A program made the translations under genes and the position numbers. The notes beneath the pieces are model-generated. The model did no database searches, had not been told where the DNA came from, and was given only the letters and a program-made list of their open reading frames with translations. Below, piece after piece: positions 45,613-57,000 of a stretch of 64,000 nt of DNA. Position 1 is the first letter of the stretch; every line of letters starts with the position of its first letter. This DNA is from Adiantum capillus-veneris (Eukaryota > Streptophyta > Polypodiopsida > Polypodiales > Pteridaceae): assembly GCA_014529385.2 (NCBI GenBank), contig CM043964.1, positions 3,211,497 to 3,275,496 of the forward strand, in the 5' to 3' direction.

Positions 45613-48180
45613 TTAGACCTGCTTTTCATTACCTCGATCCCATAAATCGGAGATGGGAGGGTTGCCTTTTGTATGTTGAGATTCCAAGGCTGGTTCTTCT
45701 TTGCACATCAAAGCTTTAAAAATAGGTGGAGCATTTGCCAAGCCGAAGGGAGCCATGCCAATTTGGAGCTTAGACGATGTAGGTAGATGACTTCCTATCA
45801 ACGGATTGATACGTTGAAAGTAGGGCTTTAATCTCCATCCATTGACTCTGGTCTTGTGGAGTTTTCCTGATAAATCTGCTAATCTGTAACTACCATTCCC
45901 AAACTTTGTTTTTATCATGAAAGGTCTCTCCCATCTTTGCAAAAACTTTTTGTCAAGTCGAGTATCAAGTCGGTTATCATAGCGAAGAACCAACATACCT
46001 TCCTTCAATCCTTTCCCCTTGAGCTTCTTGTTAATTTTGTCCCTTTGGCTTGTGGCTTGGGCAATGTAATAGTCAATGGACTCTTCTCTATCAAGCTCAA
46101 GTCATTGAAGATCTAAAATTCTTTCCTGCAAAGCTTCTTTTGGCCTCTTTGCTCCCCGTGAGAGAATGTGTAGGCTTGCAATCTCCACCTCAATAGGAAG
46201 GAGTGTCTCCTATCTAGTATACCAAATGAAAAGGAGTGAATTGAGTGGATACCTTGAAAGATGTTCTGTATGCCCATAGAGCTGCGGTCAAATCTAACTT
46301 TGCCAAAATATTATCTAGGAGCTCTGCTCTAAACCCTGGACCACAATCTGACAAAATCTCTAATGGTGTGCCGAATCTACTGCATATGTGATCAAAGATA
46401 AATTTTGATACCTCCTTGGCTGTAATTCGTGTTGTACTTGCTGCCTCCGCCCATCGTGTCATGTAATCTACTCCCACAATGATGAAGACCTTCCCGGTAG
46501 ATGTGCGAGGTAAGGGGCCTATTGCATCCACACCCCACTTCTCAAAAGGACCATACGAAATTATTGGAACTCGAGGTTCGTAAGTGAGTCGTCGATCTCC
46601 AGCAATCTGACAACCTTTGCATGACTTACACCAATGCTGGACATCATGGTGTAGACTTGGCCAAACAAACCCTGCTTGCAAAATCTTCCTGTTTGTAATA
46701 TCATGAGAAAAATGACCCCCACAGACATCATCATGGCATGTAAAGAGGATTCTCTCTATTTCTTGAACAGAGGGCACCCTTCTTAGCACCAAATCTTTCC
46801 CTTTATGATACAGATCATCTCCTATGAGTTGGTAAGGAGTTGCCTTTTTTACCAGCCTATGCCTTTGCACTTTATCCAAGTGTTTAGGGCCTCACCAGTT
46901 TGGAGGAAAAATATGATGTCCTTCAATTCCTCTTGGCCTTGGTACTTTGGTTCGTAGAGCTTCACACCTCCCACCATGATCTGAAGTTTTTCATTGGCGA
47001 GATAATCTGCTTCCTTGTTGAGGGTTCTCACAACATGCTGTACCTGTGTAGCTTAAAAGTTCTTTATCAAAGCCTTCACCTGTCTAAGCCACTCCACTAG
47101 AGTAGGGTTCTTGCACTTCCATATCCCTTGGATTTGCCTAATAACTAGTAAGGAATCACCTCTTATTATAAGTCTTTCGATGCCAAGTTTTCTGCATTCT
47201 TCAAGCCCCAACTTTAAGGTGACATACTCAGCCTCATTATTAGAATGAACATTTTGCAAGGTGATACCTTTCTTAACAAGAAATTCCCTTTGTGGACTTA
47301 GAATAAGAACCCCCCCTGCTGCCTGATCGTGTTGTCGTCGGTAAGCTCCATCAAAGCACAAAATGTGTGCATTGTCCATCTCCTCCTCATTATTTTGTGG
47401 TGTAGCTTTGTCTCCTGCATTTGGTGACTCTTTCCTTTCTCTCACTTTGTATGTGAGAATGTCTGCAAGACCTGTCCTTGTGCTATCTTCCACAAGAAAA
47501 GTGTATTCAAACTCTTGAAGTTCTAGAACCCATTTGGCTATCCTAGATGAGAGGCTCATGTGTTGCACAACATATGGTAAATTGTTTTCCATGGTGAGAA
47601 TGACAAATGGTGCAGGTAAGAGATATCATCGGAACTTTCTTACCGCAAACATAATTGTGAATACCACCTTCTCCATATCGGTGTATCCCTTCTCTGCAGC
47701 GGTCATGACTTTGCTTGCAAAGTATACTGGCCTCATGTAGCATGTTTTTGGGTCTTTTTGCATGAGAACTACACCGATGGCCTCCATTCCTACACTTGGC
47801 GTGATGTAATATGTATCCTTTGGATTTGGTGGCATTATTGTTGGAAGAGAGTTGAGATTACCCTTTACTTCAGTAAAGCATAATTCGTGTTCCTCTCTCC
47901 ATTCAAATGTGGGTTTGTTTGCTAGCTTGTGCAAAGGTGCAATAGCTTCCGCTAGAAGGTGAATGAAACGAGACATGTACCTTACTTTGTGGTTGAAAGT
48001 CATTAGCTCCTTGGTTGTCGTTGGTGGTTGTACTGACAAGAGAGCATTTACTTTTGATGGATCCACTTGAATTCCTTGCAAAGAAACCACATGACCTAGC
48101 AATACCACTTGTGACTCTGCAATGTGACACTTCTCAGGGTTAAGCTGTCCCCCAAATTGATGAAGCCTCCTAAGCCCCTC
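45613..48180 (-). pseudogene. Tat-2 pol, 3' part: RNase H, second RNase H, integrase
   Basis: In the register of the upstream frame, after a TAG at 48181: VVLLGHVVSLQGIQVD, the RNase H part (GMEAIGVVLMQKDPKT), then after a TGA VQHMSLSSRIAKWVLELQ and the second RNase H (LCFDGAYRRQHDQAAGG, SNNEAEYVTLKLGLEE). Integrase (46879-46214) has WCKSCKGCQ, WGVDAIGPLP and ILSDCGPGFRAELL. About 48 residues including the catalytic Glu region are then missing before AALWAYRTSFKVSTQFTPF. The tail (46008-45613) ends in VNGWRLKPYF. Confidence 0.85.
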
Positions 48181-50400
48181 CTAAACTTTTTGGCAATGAA
48201 GTCTCTGGCTACTATAGATACAGAAGTCATCCATAAAAACCCTAATTGACTTTCCAAAGAAGGGCTGAAAGACAAGAGTTGTAAACCTTATAAAGGTACT
48301 AGGAGCATTTGTGAGCCCAAATGGCATCACTCTATAGGCAAAGCAACCCCAAGGTGTGATGAAAGTGGTTTTTAACTGATCTTCTTCTGCTATTCTGATT
48401 TGAAAATTCCCTGAATACCCATCACACACTGTGTAACATTCATAGCCGGCTACTTCGTTTAAGATTTCATCTTGGAAAGGAAGAGGAAAATGATCCCTCT
48501 TTGTTGCAGCATTGAGCGGTTTGTAGTCAACACAGACCCTCCATTTTCCGTTCTTTTTAGGGGTTACTACAATTGGGGAAATCCACTCAGAGTTAGACAC
48601 AGGGTAAATGAAACCAGCTTTGAGGAGTCGGTTAACCTCTGCCAAAAGTGCCTCTTGTTGTATTTTTCCTAGACGCCTTAGCTTTTGAGCCACAGGTTTA
48701 GTACCTGGTTTTAATTCTATGCCATGCTCTATAACATCCACACCTCTAATTTGTGAGTAATCAGTGATAAACAAATTGGGATACCTCTTGAGCATATCGA
48801 TGTAGGACTGCTTCTCCTCAGGGGTAAGATCTTTTGCAAGCATCCTCTCAAAGTCTTCAAAGTGCTTGTGGTCACCTTTGTCATCCTTTGTTTGCTCCTT
48901 TGTTGGGTCAACCTCTATTGATGGAGTTTTTGATGTGTTGAAGATGATTCCCATTACCTCCAAAGATGATTCTTCTTCGCTATTGGATGTAGTGGTTGAA
49001 CTTTCCTCGTCGCTTGAGCCAAAACTCTCTTCACTTTCTTCATCAGCCGTGGTCTCATAGTTGATGTCGAGCTGCTTTCCTTCATGCCAATCGTATACTA
49101 CATGTTGCCCCTTTTTGAGAATCAATTTTCCTCGTCCCCATTTTTGATCTGCATTCAAAGCAATGAGCCAAGGCCTCCCTAGGATGATGGGATAGCCCTC
49201 CCCCTTGGCTGGCATAACATACATGTCCACACGTGCATCTATATTACATACAGAAACTTTTACATTCTCGATGATCCCTAGACACTTCACACTTGCATTG
49301 TTGGCCAACCTAGCTTGACAATTAGAGGATTTAGTGATTTCAAGCCCTAGTCTATTCATGGCTCTTTCCGTGATCACACACATTTGTGCTCCACCATCAA
49401 CATACACATTGGATACCTTCCTACCCCTTACATAAGCATCTACAATAGGTTCCACATCTTGTTGTGGCTTTGAAGTCAATGCCTTTACTGTCACCTTTTC
49501 TTTCTTTCTTGGGAGTCTTGTGCTTACAAGTTTGGACCAGTGCTTTCTCACCTTGGGTGATAGATGTAGGAGTTGAGGCCAAGAAATATTGGGCTTTTGA
49601 GTTTGCAAATATTGTAAGATGTTGTAGGGTTCCATATTCTTTCCTAATGGAAAATTGTTGATGCCGATCTCCCTTCGCCTTGACCTCTGCTTCTTGCCTC
49701 CTTCCTCCTTCTTTGACTTTTTCTTCCTCTCCTTCCTTGCAGGTTCTGACTCTTCATTCCTTGTGTCTTCATCCTTGTTGTGTGCTCTTGTGCGCTTTTC
49801 TGCTGGCATAACATCAAAATGTATAGGGCTCACCTCTATCTCCTCTTCCAGCTTTATGACATTTACTCCCCTCTCTTCCTCCACTGGTGGGACAGGAGGG
49901 ATGTTTGCCACTGGAGGTGGTGGTGGTCGACGAAGAATTTGCGGGGCTTGAGCATGCTCTTGCTGCACCATGAGCGGAGGGGGTCTAGGAGGGTATATGT
50001 CCCCTGGAAGCCTTCGAGGGTGAGGGCAATTATACATGCCATGACCAACTTCGTTGCAATTCCAGCATCTCAACTCTTGTGCTTGACGTCGTTGATTGCG
50101 ATTCCCTTCTCTTGGTTGTCGTTGTTGGGGTAGGCCCTGCACTAGATTCAAGGTGAGACTCTCTAGTTGTTGAGTTAATCTTTGCAAGATCTCTTGTTGT
50201 GATCCTTCCCCTATTTGTGAAGTTTGGGCAAGAGAGCCCCTAACTTGTGCTTCCATGCTTGGTGAAGAATCCCTCTCAATGACTTCATTTAGGTCCCTTG
50301 TTCTATGTGCTTGAAAATTTAACTTCTTGAATTTGACCATGGCCACCTCACGTGCTTCCTCAAATGTTGATGGGAATTTTAACTCTACCTTGGTCTTCAA
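48181..50400 (-). CDS. Tat-2 gag (C-terminal part), protease and reverse transcriptase
   Basis: A 739-residue open frame. The zinc knuckle is CWNCNEVGHGMYNCP (residues 112-126). A Pro-rich stretch and then a Lys/Arg-rich stretch of about 60 residues follow. Protease has VYVDGGAQMCVITERAMN near residue 332 (D-G-G for D-[ST]-G, as in Tat-1) and YPIILGRPWLIAL. An acidic Ser-rich linker leads to reverse transcriptase: [41 protein letters not shown]-like [10 protein letters not shown], and VFMDDFCIYSS with both Asp residues. A TAG at 48181 ends the frame. A one-base indel near 50400 separates it from the gag start. Confidence 0.9.
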   Translation of the reverse strand: MKTKVELKFPSTFEEAREVAMVKFKKLNFQAHRTRDLNEVIERDSSPSMEAQVRGSLAQTSQIGEGSQQEILQRLTQQLESLTLNLVQGLPQQRQPREGNRNQRRQAQELRCWNCNEVGHGMYNCPHPRRLPGDIYPPRPPPLMVQQEHAQAPQILRRPPPPPVANIPPVPPVEEERGVNVIKLEEEIEVSPIHFDVMPAEKRTRAHNKDEDTRNEESEPARKERKKKSKKEEGGKKQRSRRREIGINNFPLGKNMEPYNILQYLQTQKPNISWPQLLHLSPKVRKHWSKLVSTRLPRKKEKVTVKALTSKPQQDVEPIVDAYVRGRKVSNVYVDGGAQMCVITERAMNRLGLEITKSSNCQARLANNASVKCLGIIENVKVSVCNIDARVDMYVMPAKGEGYPIILGRPWLIALNADQKWGRGKLILKKGQHVVYDWHEGKQLDINYETTADEESEESFGSSDEESSTTTSNSEEESSLEVMGIIFNTSKTPSIEVDPTKEQTKDDKGDHKHFEDFERMLAKDLTPEEKQSYIDMLKRYPNLFITDYSQIRGVDVIEHGIELKPGTKPVAQKLRRLGKIQQEALLAEVNRLLKAGFIYPVSNSEWISPIVVTPKKNGKWRVCVDYKPLNAATKRDHFPLPFQDEILNEVAGYECYTVCDGYSGNFQIRIAEEDQLKTTFITPWGCFAYRVMPFGLTNAPSTFIRFTTLVFQPFFGKSIRVFMDDFCIYSSQRLHCQKV

Positions 50401-50819
50401 ATTGGATACAAGCCAGCCATGAACCTATCCTTCTTTAGAAAGTTTGGTGCACCACCTTGGTTTTGTAAGGTAGCCTCCCATCTATCCCATACGTTAAGGA
50501 AAACGGCCTCATAAGATGGGTAGTCTTCAAGGAATACCTGTTTATGTTGAAGTAGACAATTCCAAAGACCCTCTGGAGTATCTCCTTGCCCAAATTTGGC
50601 AAGAAAAATTGCACGTAGCCTCTCCCAATTGGTTTTGTTTTGAGGTTGCAAGGCCTCGTACCATGCCTTAGCCTCCCCTTTGAGAACGAGTGGAAAAGCA
50701 CGCAGCTTTACCTCTTCTTGATCTCTCCCAGAGATGAGGTGTGCCATCTCCAAATTATCCAGAAATTCTTGTGCATCCTCACCATTTTTAGAATGAAAGG
50801 TAGGAAAAGTGCTTGACAT
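50397..50819 (-). pseudogene. Tat-2 gag, N-terminal part
   Basis: Likely start MSSTFPTFHSKNGEDAQEFL at 50819; the open frame extends upstream to 50876 with only a GTG. The capsid core has LKGEAKAWYEALQPQNKTNW and LWNCLLQHKQVFLEDYPSYE, ending RFMAGLYPI. The frame then shifts by one base into the 739-residue frame, whereas Tat-1 reads straight through the same place (AGLFPDLK), so the shift looks like a mutation. Confidence 0.8.
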
Positions 50820-50872
50820 TTTTACAATACAAGGAGGTTTGTGTACCACAAAGTTTTGACTACGATGAGTGA

Positions 50873-51085
50873 TCACATCAAAATGAAAATATATACATCA
50901 AGTGTTAGTTCATAATTTATCATAGGCAAAATAAAAGGGTTGATTGAGGCATTAATTTCATTAAGGCGAGTGGGTCCAAAAATTCTCCTAATGGTTGCTT
51001 GAAATCTAAATTTTGTAGCAATTATGATATGCACAGATTGACGAGCTATGGGTGTAAAAGGAGAAGCAGCTCCAGGTTGGTTCAT
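50873..51085 (-). CDS. Tat-2 accessory ORF, short type b; function unknown
   Basis: 70 residues, MNQPGAASPFTPIARQSVHI then ATKFRFQATIRRIF, EINASINPFILPMINYELTL and DVYIFILM. Its stop codon (ATGTGATC context) overlaps the 5' edge of the open gag register. It is the second of two ORFs here, whereas in Tat-1 type b comes first. It resembles Tat-1 type b more than its own neighbour. Confidence 0.7.
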   Translation of the reverse strand: MNQPGAASPFTPIARQSVHIIIATKFRFQATIRRIFGPTRLNEINASINPFILPMINYELTLDVYIFILM

Positions 51086-51168
51086 GTGACAATGTGTTCT
51101 CCTTTTTCTTTCTCTTGAAGAAAGTTTCCTTTGAGTGGATCGCTATCTAAGAGCCTCTTGTCCCTGCC

Positions 51169-51381
51169 TCAAAACAAAATAAAAACATGGACATCAAATG
51201 AATCATCATAATTAATGAATGGAAGAATGATGGGATTTGGAGATGCCAAGATTTCACCAAGTCTTTCTGCTCCAAACATAAAAACAATGCGTTGTTGGTA
51301 AAACAATTTGCGATCTACACAAATGTTAATTCTGATGCGTTGTGAAAAATGAAAAGCATATGGTGCAACTCTATTGTTCAT
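51169..51381 (-). CDS. Tat-2 accessory ORF, short type a; function unknown
   Basis: About 70 residues from MNNRVAPYAFHFSQRIRINI; the frame opens six codons earlier, but this Met aligns with the start of the Tat-1 copy. Then DRKLFYQQRIVFMFGAERLG, EILASPNPIILPFINYDDSF and DVHVFILF. It matches Tat-1 type a at most positions of the last 50 residues. It is the first ORF after the primer site. Confidence 0.7.
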   Translation of the reverse strand: MNNRVAPYAFHFSQRIRINICVDRKLFYQQRIVFMFGAERLGEILASPNPIILPFINYDDSFDVHVFILF

Positions 51382-51409
51382 GAGGAGAATAGAAGGCAAT
51401 TAGGAAAGT

Positions 51410-51427
51410 TCCTCAGTGGGGGCACCA
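51410..51427 (-). promoter_or_regulatory. Tat-2 primer-binding site
   Basis: TGGTGCCCCCACTGAGGA on the minus strand, six bases from the LTR, one base different from Tat-1. Confidence 0.65.
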
Positions 51428-51433
51428 CTTTTA

Positions 51434-53426
51434 TGAGAGCGGATTTTTTGAGATGGGGCTCAACTCAAGGCTCCCACCAGACAACCACTCCGTGAGACCC
51501 TACACACGCATATTTCTTAGGGGCACCACCCTCTTTTATGGAGAAAGAAGGAAACCAAAACAAACCATATACAACACACATACACACACACTCACACCTT
51601 CCTTATGTGCTTCAACACAAAATGCCCTTCAACCATTTAACACACACTCCTTAAGCAATCCCTTTGAACACTGCACAAACTCACATGCAAAGATTGACCT
51701 TCACCATATTAGTGCTCATATACTTCTAAGAAAAGCAAGCACAAAACCTCAAAACTCAAAACATCATAATGCACAAATACTTGACAACTCCTTTCCTTTC
51801 CCAAAAGAAGAGACTACTTACACACATAAGGCGGCATGCATAGAGAGCTCTTCTCCATCTATGCAGCCCCAAGACTTACTTACACACAACATAAGGAGAG
51901 AAGCCAAGCAAATAGACACCATGGTGCACAAAAAACTTTCTCAACAAACAAGCAACCCAATGAGCACAAAATATGAGAAGCTGCCAAGATAGGCTTACCA
52001 ATTTTACATGCGTTTAGAGCAAAAGTGTGACGACGACACCCCAATTGCAACAATTTGTTGATCAAACCATGAGATAGATCATTGAACTTGATATCCTTGC
52101 TCTCATATAGAATCTAAAATCCTTATTTAGGGATGAGTATGATAAGAGAAATGTTTGCAAGAGAATGGTAGCAATAGCATATTGATGCTCTCTCTATGGT
52201 GCCGCTTATGATAGCGAGCTTAGGAAATGGATAGGGAGACAAGAGGAGAGAGAGATTAGGGCTTCCCTAACCTTAGAGGAGCTTATTTTCAGCAATGGAG
52301 TAGGTGTGTGTATTTTTGTGCTTGCCAAAGGGCCTTTTTATAGCTGTACAAGACCTTGGGTTAGGTTAAACTTGACTAGGGTAGGTAATTAACCATAGTT
52401 AGGTTCCCTTTTGACCATTCCTTCAATTATGCAAATAAGGGAATTATTTTTTCATTAAAAATATCCTTTTAAGTCGTGGAGGCTCCATAAGGGTTGATAA
52501 TGTATGTGGGCCCCACCATGATGTCCCTCCAGTGGCTCTTGCAGAGTGTCCCCATCCTGTTTGTTGTGTCTCTGGAAGCATCTTGAGCCGACCCCTCCAT
52601 ATGCAAGTGGTTTTTAACTCCCCATTGGTATTTTAGAATGTTGGAGAAGTCAAGAAAAATTTTCACCTTTGTGGTTTACCTGATTGTAACTTTGACCTGC
52701 AGTAACAGTGTCCGCAGCACCTTGTTTTCACCATAACTTTCAGCCTGTAACTCAGAATTGGGTGCTGTAAAAGGCAAAGTTGACCTTCTCAAAGTGTTTA
52801 AGCTGATTTTTGAGTGTTCCTCAAGTATACCCACGAGCTAAGGCATTCAAGATGCATCCAAAACACCTTTTGAACCAAGTCTCCTTGTAGGGGGCCCTTT
52901 AGCATGCATCCAAGGTGTAGCATGCTTTTTTCAAAAGAGAATCCACCTTAAACAAATGAGGTAGGCTCCAATAAAGTTTGATTTATTGGGGATATACATT
53001 ATATTTAAGATTTTTTGACCAACACAAGTAAATGATCCAAGAGTTGGGTCACATAGTGGTGGGGAAGGGAAGGCCTACAAGGTTAACCCTACCCGTGAGA
53101 GAAGATGGGTAAGATAAGTGCCCATAAATTATTTATTTACAAATTATGGGATGTAGATAGCTATTTAAATTAGTAAAGGTAATTAGTTAAAAGAATATGC
53201 AGTAAAAAAACTAGGAGAGTAGAATTAAGTTTACTATTTACATTTAGCATGAAGAGAGAAATATGATGTAAATGCATAAAGATCTAAGAAGGGTAAGGAC
53301 GTGTTTGTATGAAAAAAGGCTATTACGGAAAGAGAGAATGAACACTAGGTTAAAACTTTGATTAAAAATATATACATTTGAGTAGAAATGTAGTTCAAAT
53401 GCAAGGTTACCATTTAACGCTACTCA
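51434..53426 (-). repeat. Tat-2 5' LTR
   Basis: 1993 bp, nearly identical to 43448-45448. A minus-strand TATA box CTATAAAAAG lies near 52334-52343. No gene is recognised inside. Confidence 0.9.
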
Positions 53427-54072
53427 CGTGCTAATACACATGGTAATACACGCACTCAATATGGGCACAATAAAAGGAAATTTATAGTTGCCAATTCAGA
53501 TGCATCTAAAAAACCCAAGGGGTCTAGGGGTCCTCTCTCTCTTGAGGACTTTGATAAATCGAAGAAAGAAAAATTATGTTTTCAATGTTTAGGGAGCGGT
53601 CATGGCAAAAAGGATTGTCCCAAGGGGAAATCTTCTGCTCATGGCAAGGAGAAAGCAGTGCACACGGTGCAACTGCTACCTCTTGAGTCTTCCTCATGCT
53701 TCTCTACAGTGGAAGTAACACACAGAGAGGTGGTACATGAATGTTGTCTCAGGGCTTCCATGTGGAAACAAACCTTTGGACCACATGAGTTAGGGAGAGG
53801 TCATGGCAAAAAGGATTGTCCCAATGTTTAGGGAGCGATCATGGAAAAAAGGATTGTCCCAAGGGGAAATCTTCTGCTCATGGCAAGGATAAAGCAGTGC
53901 ACACGGTGCAACTGCTACCTCTTGAGTCTTCCTCATGCTTCTCTACAATGGAAGTAGCACACACAGAGGTGGTACATGAATGTTGTCTCACGGCTTCCAT
54001 GTGGCAACAAACCTTTGGACCACATGAGTTAGTATGTATGCACAGATCTCTGCAAGGCCACAAGGTGCGCAT
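53427..54072 (+). pseudogene. Chromo-3 gag nucleocapsid and start of protease, with internal duplication
   Basis: Continues gag after Tat-2. A basic stretch (SDASKKPKGSRGPLSLEDFD) leads to the zinc knuckle CFQCLGSGHGKKDCPKGK. About 240 bp (53588-53825) are then repeated in tandem (53826-54060), giving a second partial knuckle and a second HECCLTASMWQQTFGPHELV segment. It ends at GHKVRI (54072), where Chromo-4 enters, and protease resumes at 60556. Stops are present between the two repeat copies. Confidence 0.8.
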
Positions 54073-54252
54073 TATAAGACCTAGGGTAACTGAACATAGG
54101 ATCCTCCTCCCTACCGCCCCTTATATAGTTCTAGCTCCTAGCTCTTGCCCTAAGTGGATCCCCAGTCCGCACTGGTCCACTCTAGTAGGCCCTTGGCCTA
54201 GGTCCCTGACCCCCTAGGTTGGGCCCTGCCCCGTAGGACCCTTGTCCTGACA
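54073..54252 (-). repeat. Chromo-4 3' LTR
   Basis: TATAAGACCTAGG...GTCCTGACA on the + strand. On the minus strand it starts TG and ends TA. The purine tract CTTAAGGGGAGAGTAA (minus strand) adjoins it at about 54253-54268. Confidence 0.85.
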
Positions 54253-54277
54253 TTACTCTCCCCTTAAGGAAGAGTTT

Positions 54278-57000
54278 TCATCCTCGAAAACACAAGTAGT
54301 AATATCTTCTTAAGAATACTGATGTTTTCTTTACTGACATCCCATAAGTGAGCCAGTTGTCTGTATGACCGATAATTGGTGCAGTGAGGAGGTTCAATGA
54401 AACCAAGAGCAACATCTTAATTTTCAACATTGTTGTCCATTTGCAACCACTTGGGTCTAAATGGTAACTCCATTTGTGACTCACTTGAGTGTTGTAAAAG
54501 GAGTAACCACAACTAAGAGTTGTCCAAAGGCATAACCAGTTTTCATATCTTCTGAAGGTACTGGAATAATGCAAGGAAACCTTGGAATAACTTTCCATGC
54601 AGTTGTGAGCTAGATTTCCTACTCGCCTGAGTATCTTGAAAAGTCCGTAGATAGGGAATGTCCTCGTGTTAGAATTCTGAATAGTGTGGAACACAAAGAA
54701 CTACATGCTCATCCCTAATGAAGGTTACTTGCCAACATACTTTGTCAGGACACCTGGTAAGTCCTTGACGTATGAAAGTATTGACACAATCTCCAACCCC
54801 ACCACAAGAGGTGTTCAAAGTCAAAAATCGCACTTAAGAAAATTCTAGAATAGGGAGAAAATTATCTATTTAGAAATGCGTTGTGCGAACCTATGCTCTT
54901 AGCAGATCCTTTAGCACAAGATTACTCTTTGTAATTGCCTATCCCCTTGGATAACTGACAGTAATGAGGTGTGTTTTCCTCACGATTTACAGACAGTCGT
55001 CCCAGATGACTGGTAAATGGGGAATCACAGTAGTGTTTTAACATTGGTGAGGAATCACCAATGTCTAATAACCATTGTGGTTATCTTGAAAAAAAAATCC
55101 ACAAACACCCAAACCGAGACATGACATCTATTGGTGATTAGTAGACCCAAAAGTAATCTCATAGAGATAGTGCACATAGAGTGCAAAATGCTTCATAAGC
55201 AACAACCTGAGGAATATGCATGCGGTTCCAAATCAGCCTTTGCTAAACACTAGGGCCCATAACACCTAGTGTGCATGCATTTAGCAAAAACTAACCCGAA
55301 CCTGTATATCCATAATGATCCTTGCCAGTACTTATGGCAAATGTTATGCGCCTAGGACTCATTAAAAGGAATGTAAATAGTTCTGAAAAGAAACTAAATA
55401 CTTTTAGTTGCAAGCCTTGCTGAAACGTCTGAATCACAATAGAAGGTGAAACATTGATCACTTCTAAGTACAGTGAATGAAACTTTTTCACTAACAACTT
55501 ATAGCCTTGCTATATGTATAAACAACCATCTGTAATGTTGTTTAGCAGTACTTGTACCTTAACAAGTCATTCTAAGTATCCGACAATTTCTGGCCACGAA
55601 ATTGCTCCTGATACGTTGTACTAAAAATGGTCTAGAAAACAGATGTGACCAGCACCTACGGACTTTGTCGTGACACATAATTGAAATAATGGCGCCAGTG
55701 TCAGTCCAGAGACTCATATTCTCCACATGTGGAATATGTCTCATGTAAGGATGTGTAAAAAAGAACATCCTTCAAGTACAAGATGTACTTGTGTGTGGAG
55801 GAACTGCAAAACACTCCGCGAAAAGAGTGAGAGGGACCCTCATTATCTTGCTCCACACTGGCTAAACCGAACTCCTTGAGTTCCTAGACCATGCTGTATC
55901 CCATGTGACAACATGTGCCAAATTGAACCCTACGAGTAGGTTCGTAACAGCATAAGACAGAAAGATAAATTGGACACTTGGCCCAAAATACTTTGTGCCG
56001 ACATGCCCTTGGCATGGCTCTGTAATAATCAAGCGTACTTGGATGTTTTGAAAAACCAAGCAAAGCATACTAAAAATGGAATAACACCAAATCAATAGAT
56101 GCGTACCTGGAGATTTGAACATAATGTACACTTACCTGTATTCAAATGGAGAGGAGCATGTCCTCTACCTAAAAGAAAACAAACAGCATTGCACTGGGAA
56201 TGGGTGTTGCCTTTGCAATCCAAGCCCTTGGATTAGAATCTACGTAGTAAAACCCCTTGGTAAGACTCTTTGTAGAAACTGCTCAACTAGTAGATAACGG
56301 TAAACAACATAGTCAACCATGTACAGAATGATTGGAATCAACTTTGAAAGTGTGTCCGTCTGCTACCACGTGTGGTAGATTGCGGAATTCTTTCCTTGAA
56401 AGTATAACTGGGAGAGATCAACTGTGATTCTCAATGCAGATCAATCTGTGATCCTGAATGCCTATGGGGTGATGTAATAATCACCCGCCGGGTCTTACCT
56501 CAAAATAGTATGTCCATAGAGACGCCGTAGTGCTATAGTAAGAGCAAGAAATCCACATAAGTCAGATGTCTAGCTCGTATTAATAGCCATGCTATCTCAA
56601 CTGTGTGTTGCCTCTAGACTGCATGGTATAGATCAGCTGATGTAAGTGCAAGAGTATCAAAAACTCAACTTGAGCATCGCACTAGAAACATATAGTGCAA
56701 AAATGACACCCTAAACATCCGTAATGACAAGACTCTTGCTTGTCCATTAATGTCGATGTGTACTTCATTGGGTATATCTTGAAAACAATCACCCAAAGAA
56801 TGCCAATAGTTGGGTCTTACCCTTCTTCTGACATCGGCTCTTAGCCTGTTTGGCTCATAGCCCTTATGCAAAATAGTGTTCAATCGATGAACCGATGAAG
56901 ACTAATTTGAGTAGCATCTTAGACATCTTATGCCTGAATTGTAGCTTATCCTATAAGCATTCCACAATATGTCTGTATGACGCTCTCATCGATAAAGGCA
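54278..57000 (-). pseudogene. Chromo-4 pol remnants
   Basis: Matches to Chromo-2 and Chromo-3 can be followed on the minus strand. GLFKILRRVGNLAHNC (near 54630) fits the integrase C-terminal GPFKILK-x-VGDRAY. FLPILEFS-like text near 54860 fits the conserved YLPILEFA. WTDTGAIISIMCHD (55710-55670) fits the zinc-finger start PTDTDIRRQILYECHD. 55860-56100 corresponds in order to the end of RNase H. QDIPNEVHIDINGQ (near 56780) fits ADIPKTTFRTRVG of reverse transcriptase. No catalytic motif survives and no frame exceeds about 140 residues. Confidence 0.6.

Larger units (their letters stand above)
43448..53426 (-). mobile_element. Tat-2: Tat-lineage Ty3/gypsy element with accessory ORFs
   Basis: 9.98 kb. 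LTRs at 43448-45448 and 51434-53426 differ at only about 10 sites plus the CA tract. Flanks CCTGC (43443-43447) and CGTGC (53427-53431) match at four of five bases. Minus-strand order is primer site, two short ORFs, gag, protease, reverse transcriptase, RNase H, second RNase H, integrase, purine tract. It is related to Tat-1 but its LTR sequence is different, so it is a distinct family. The integrase has lost its catalytic Glu. Confidence 0.9.

Noticed and set aside
50390-50410. Programmed frameshift in Tat-2 gag
   Set aside because: Tat-1 reads through the same position without a shift, and there is no clear slippery site, so a one-base mutation is simpler.
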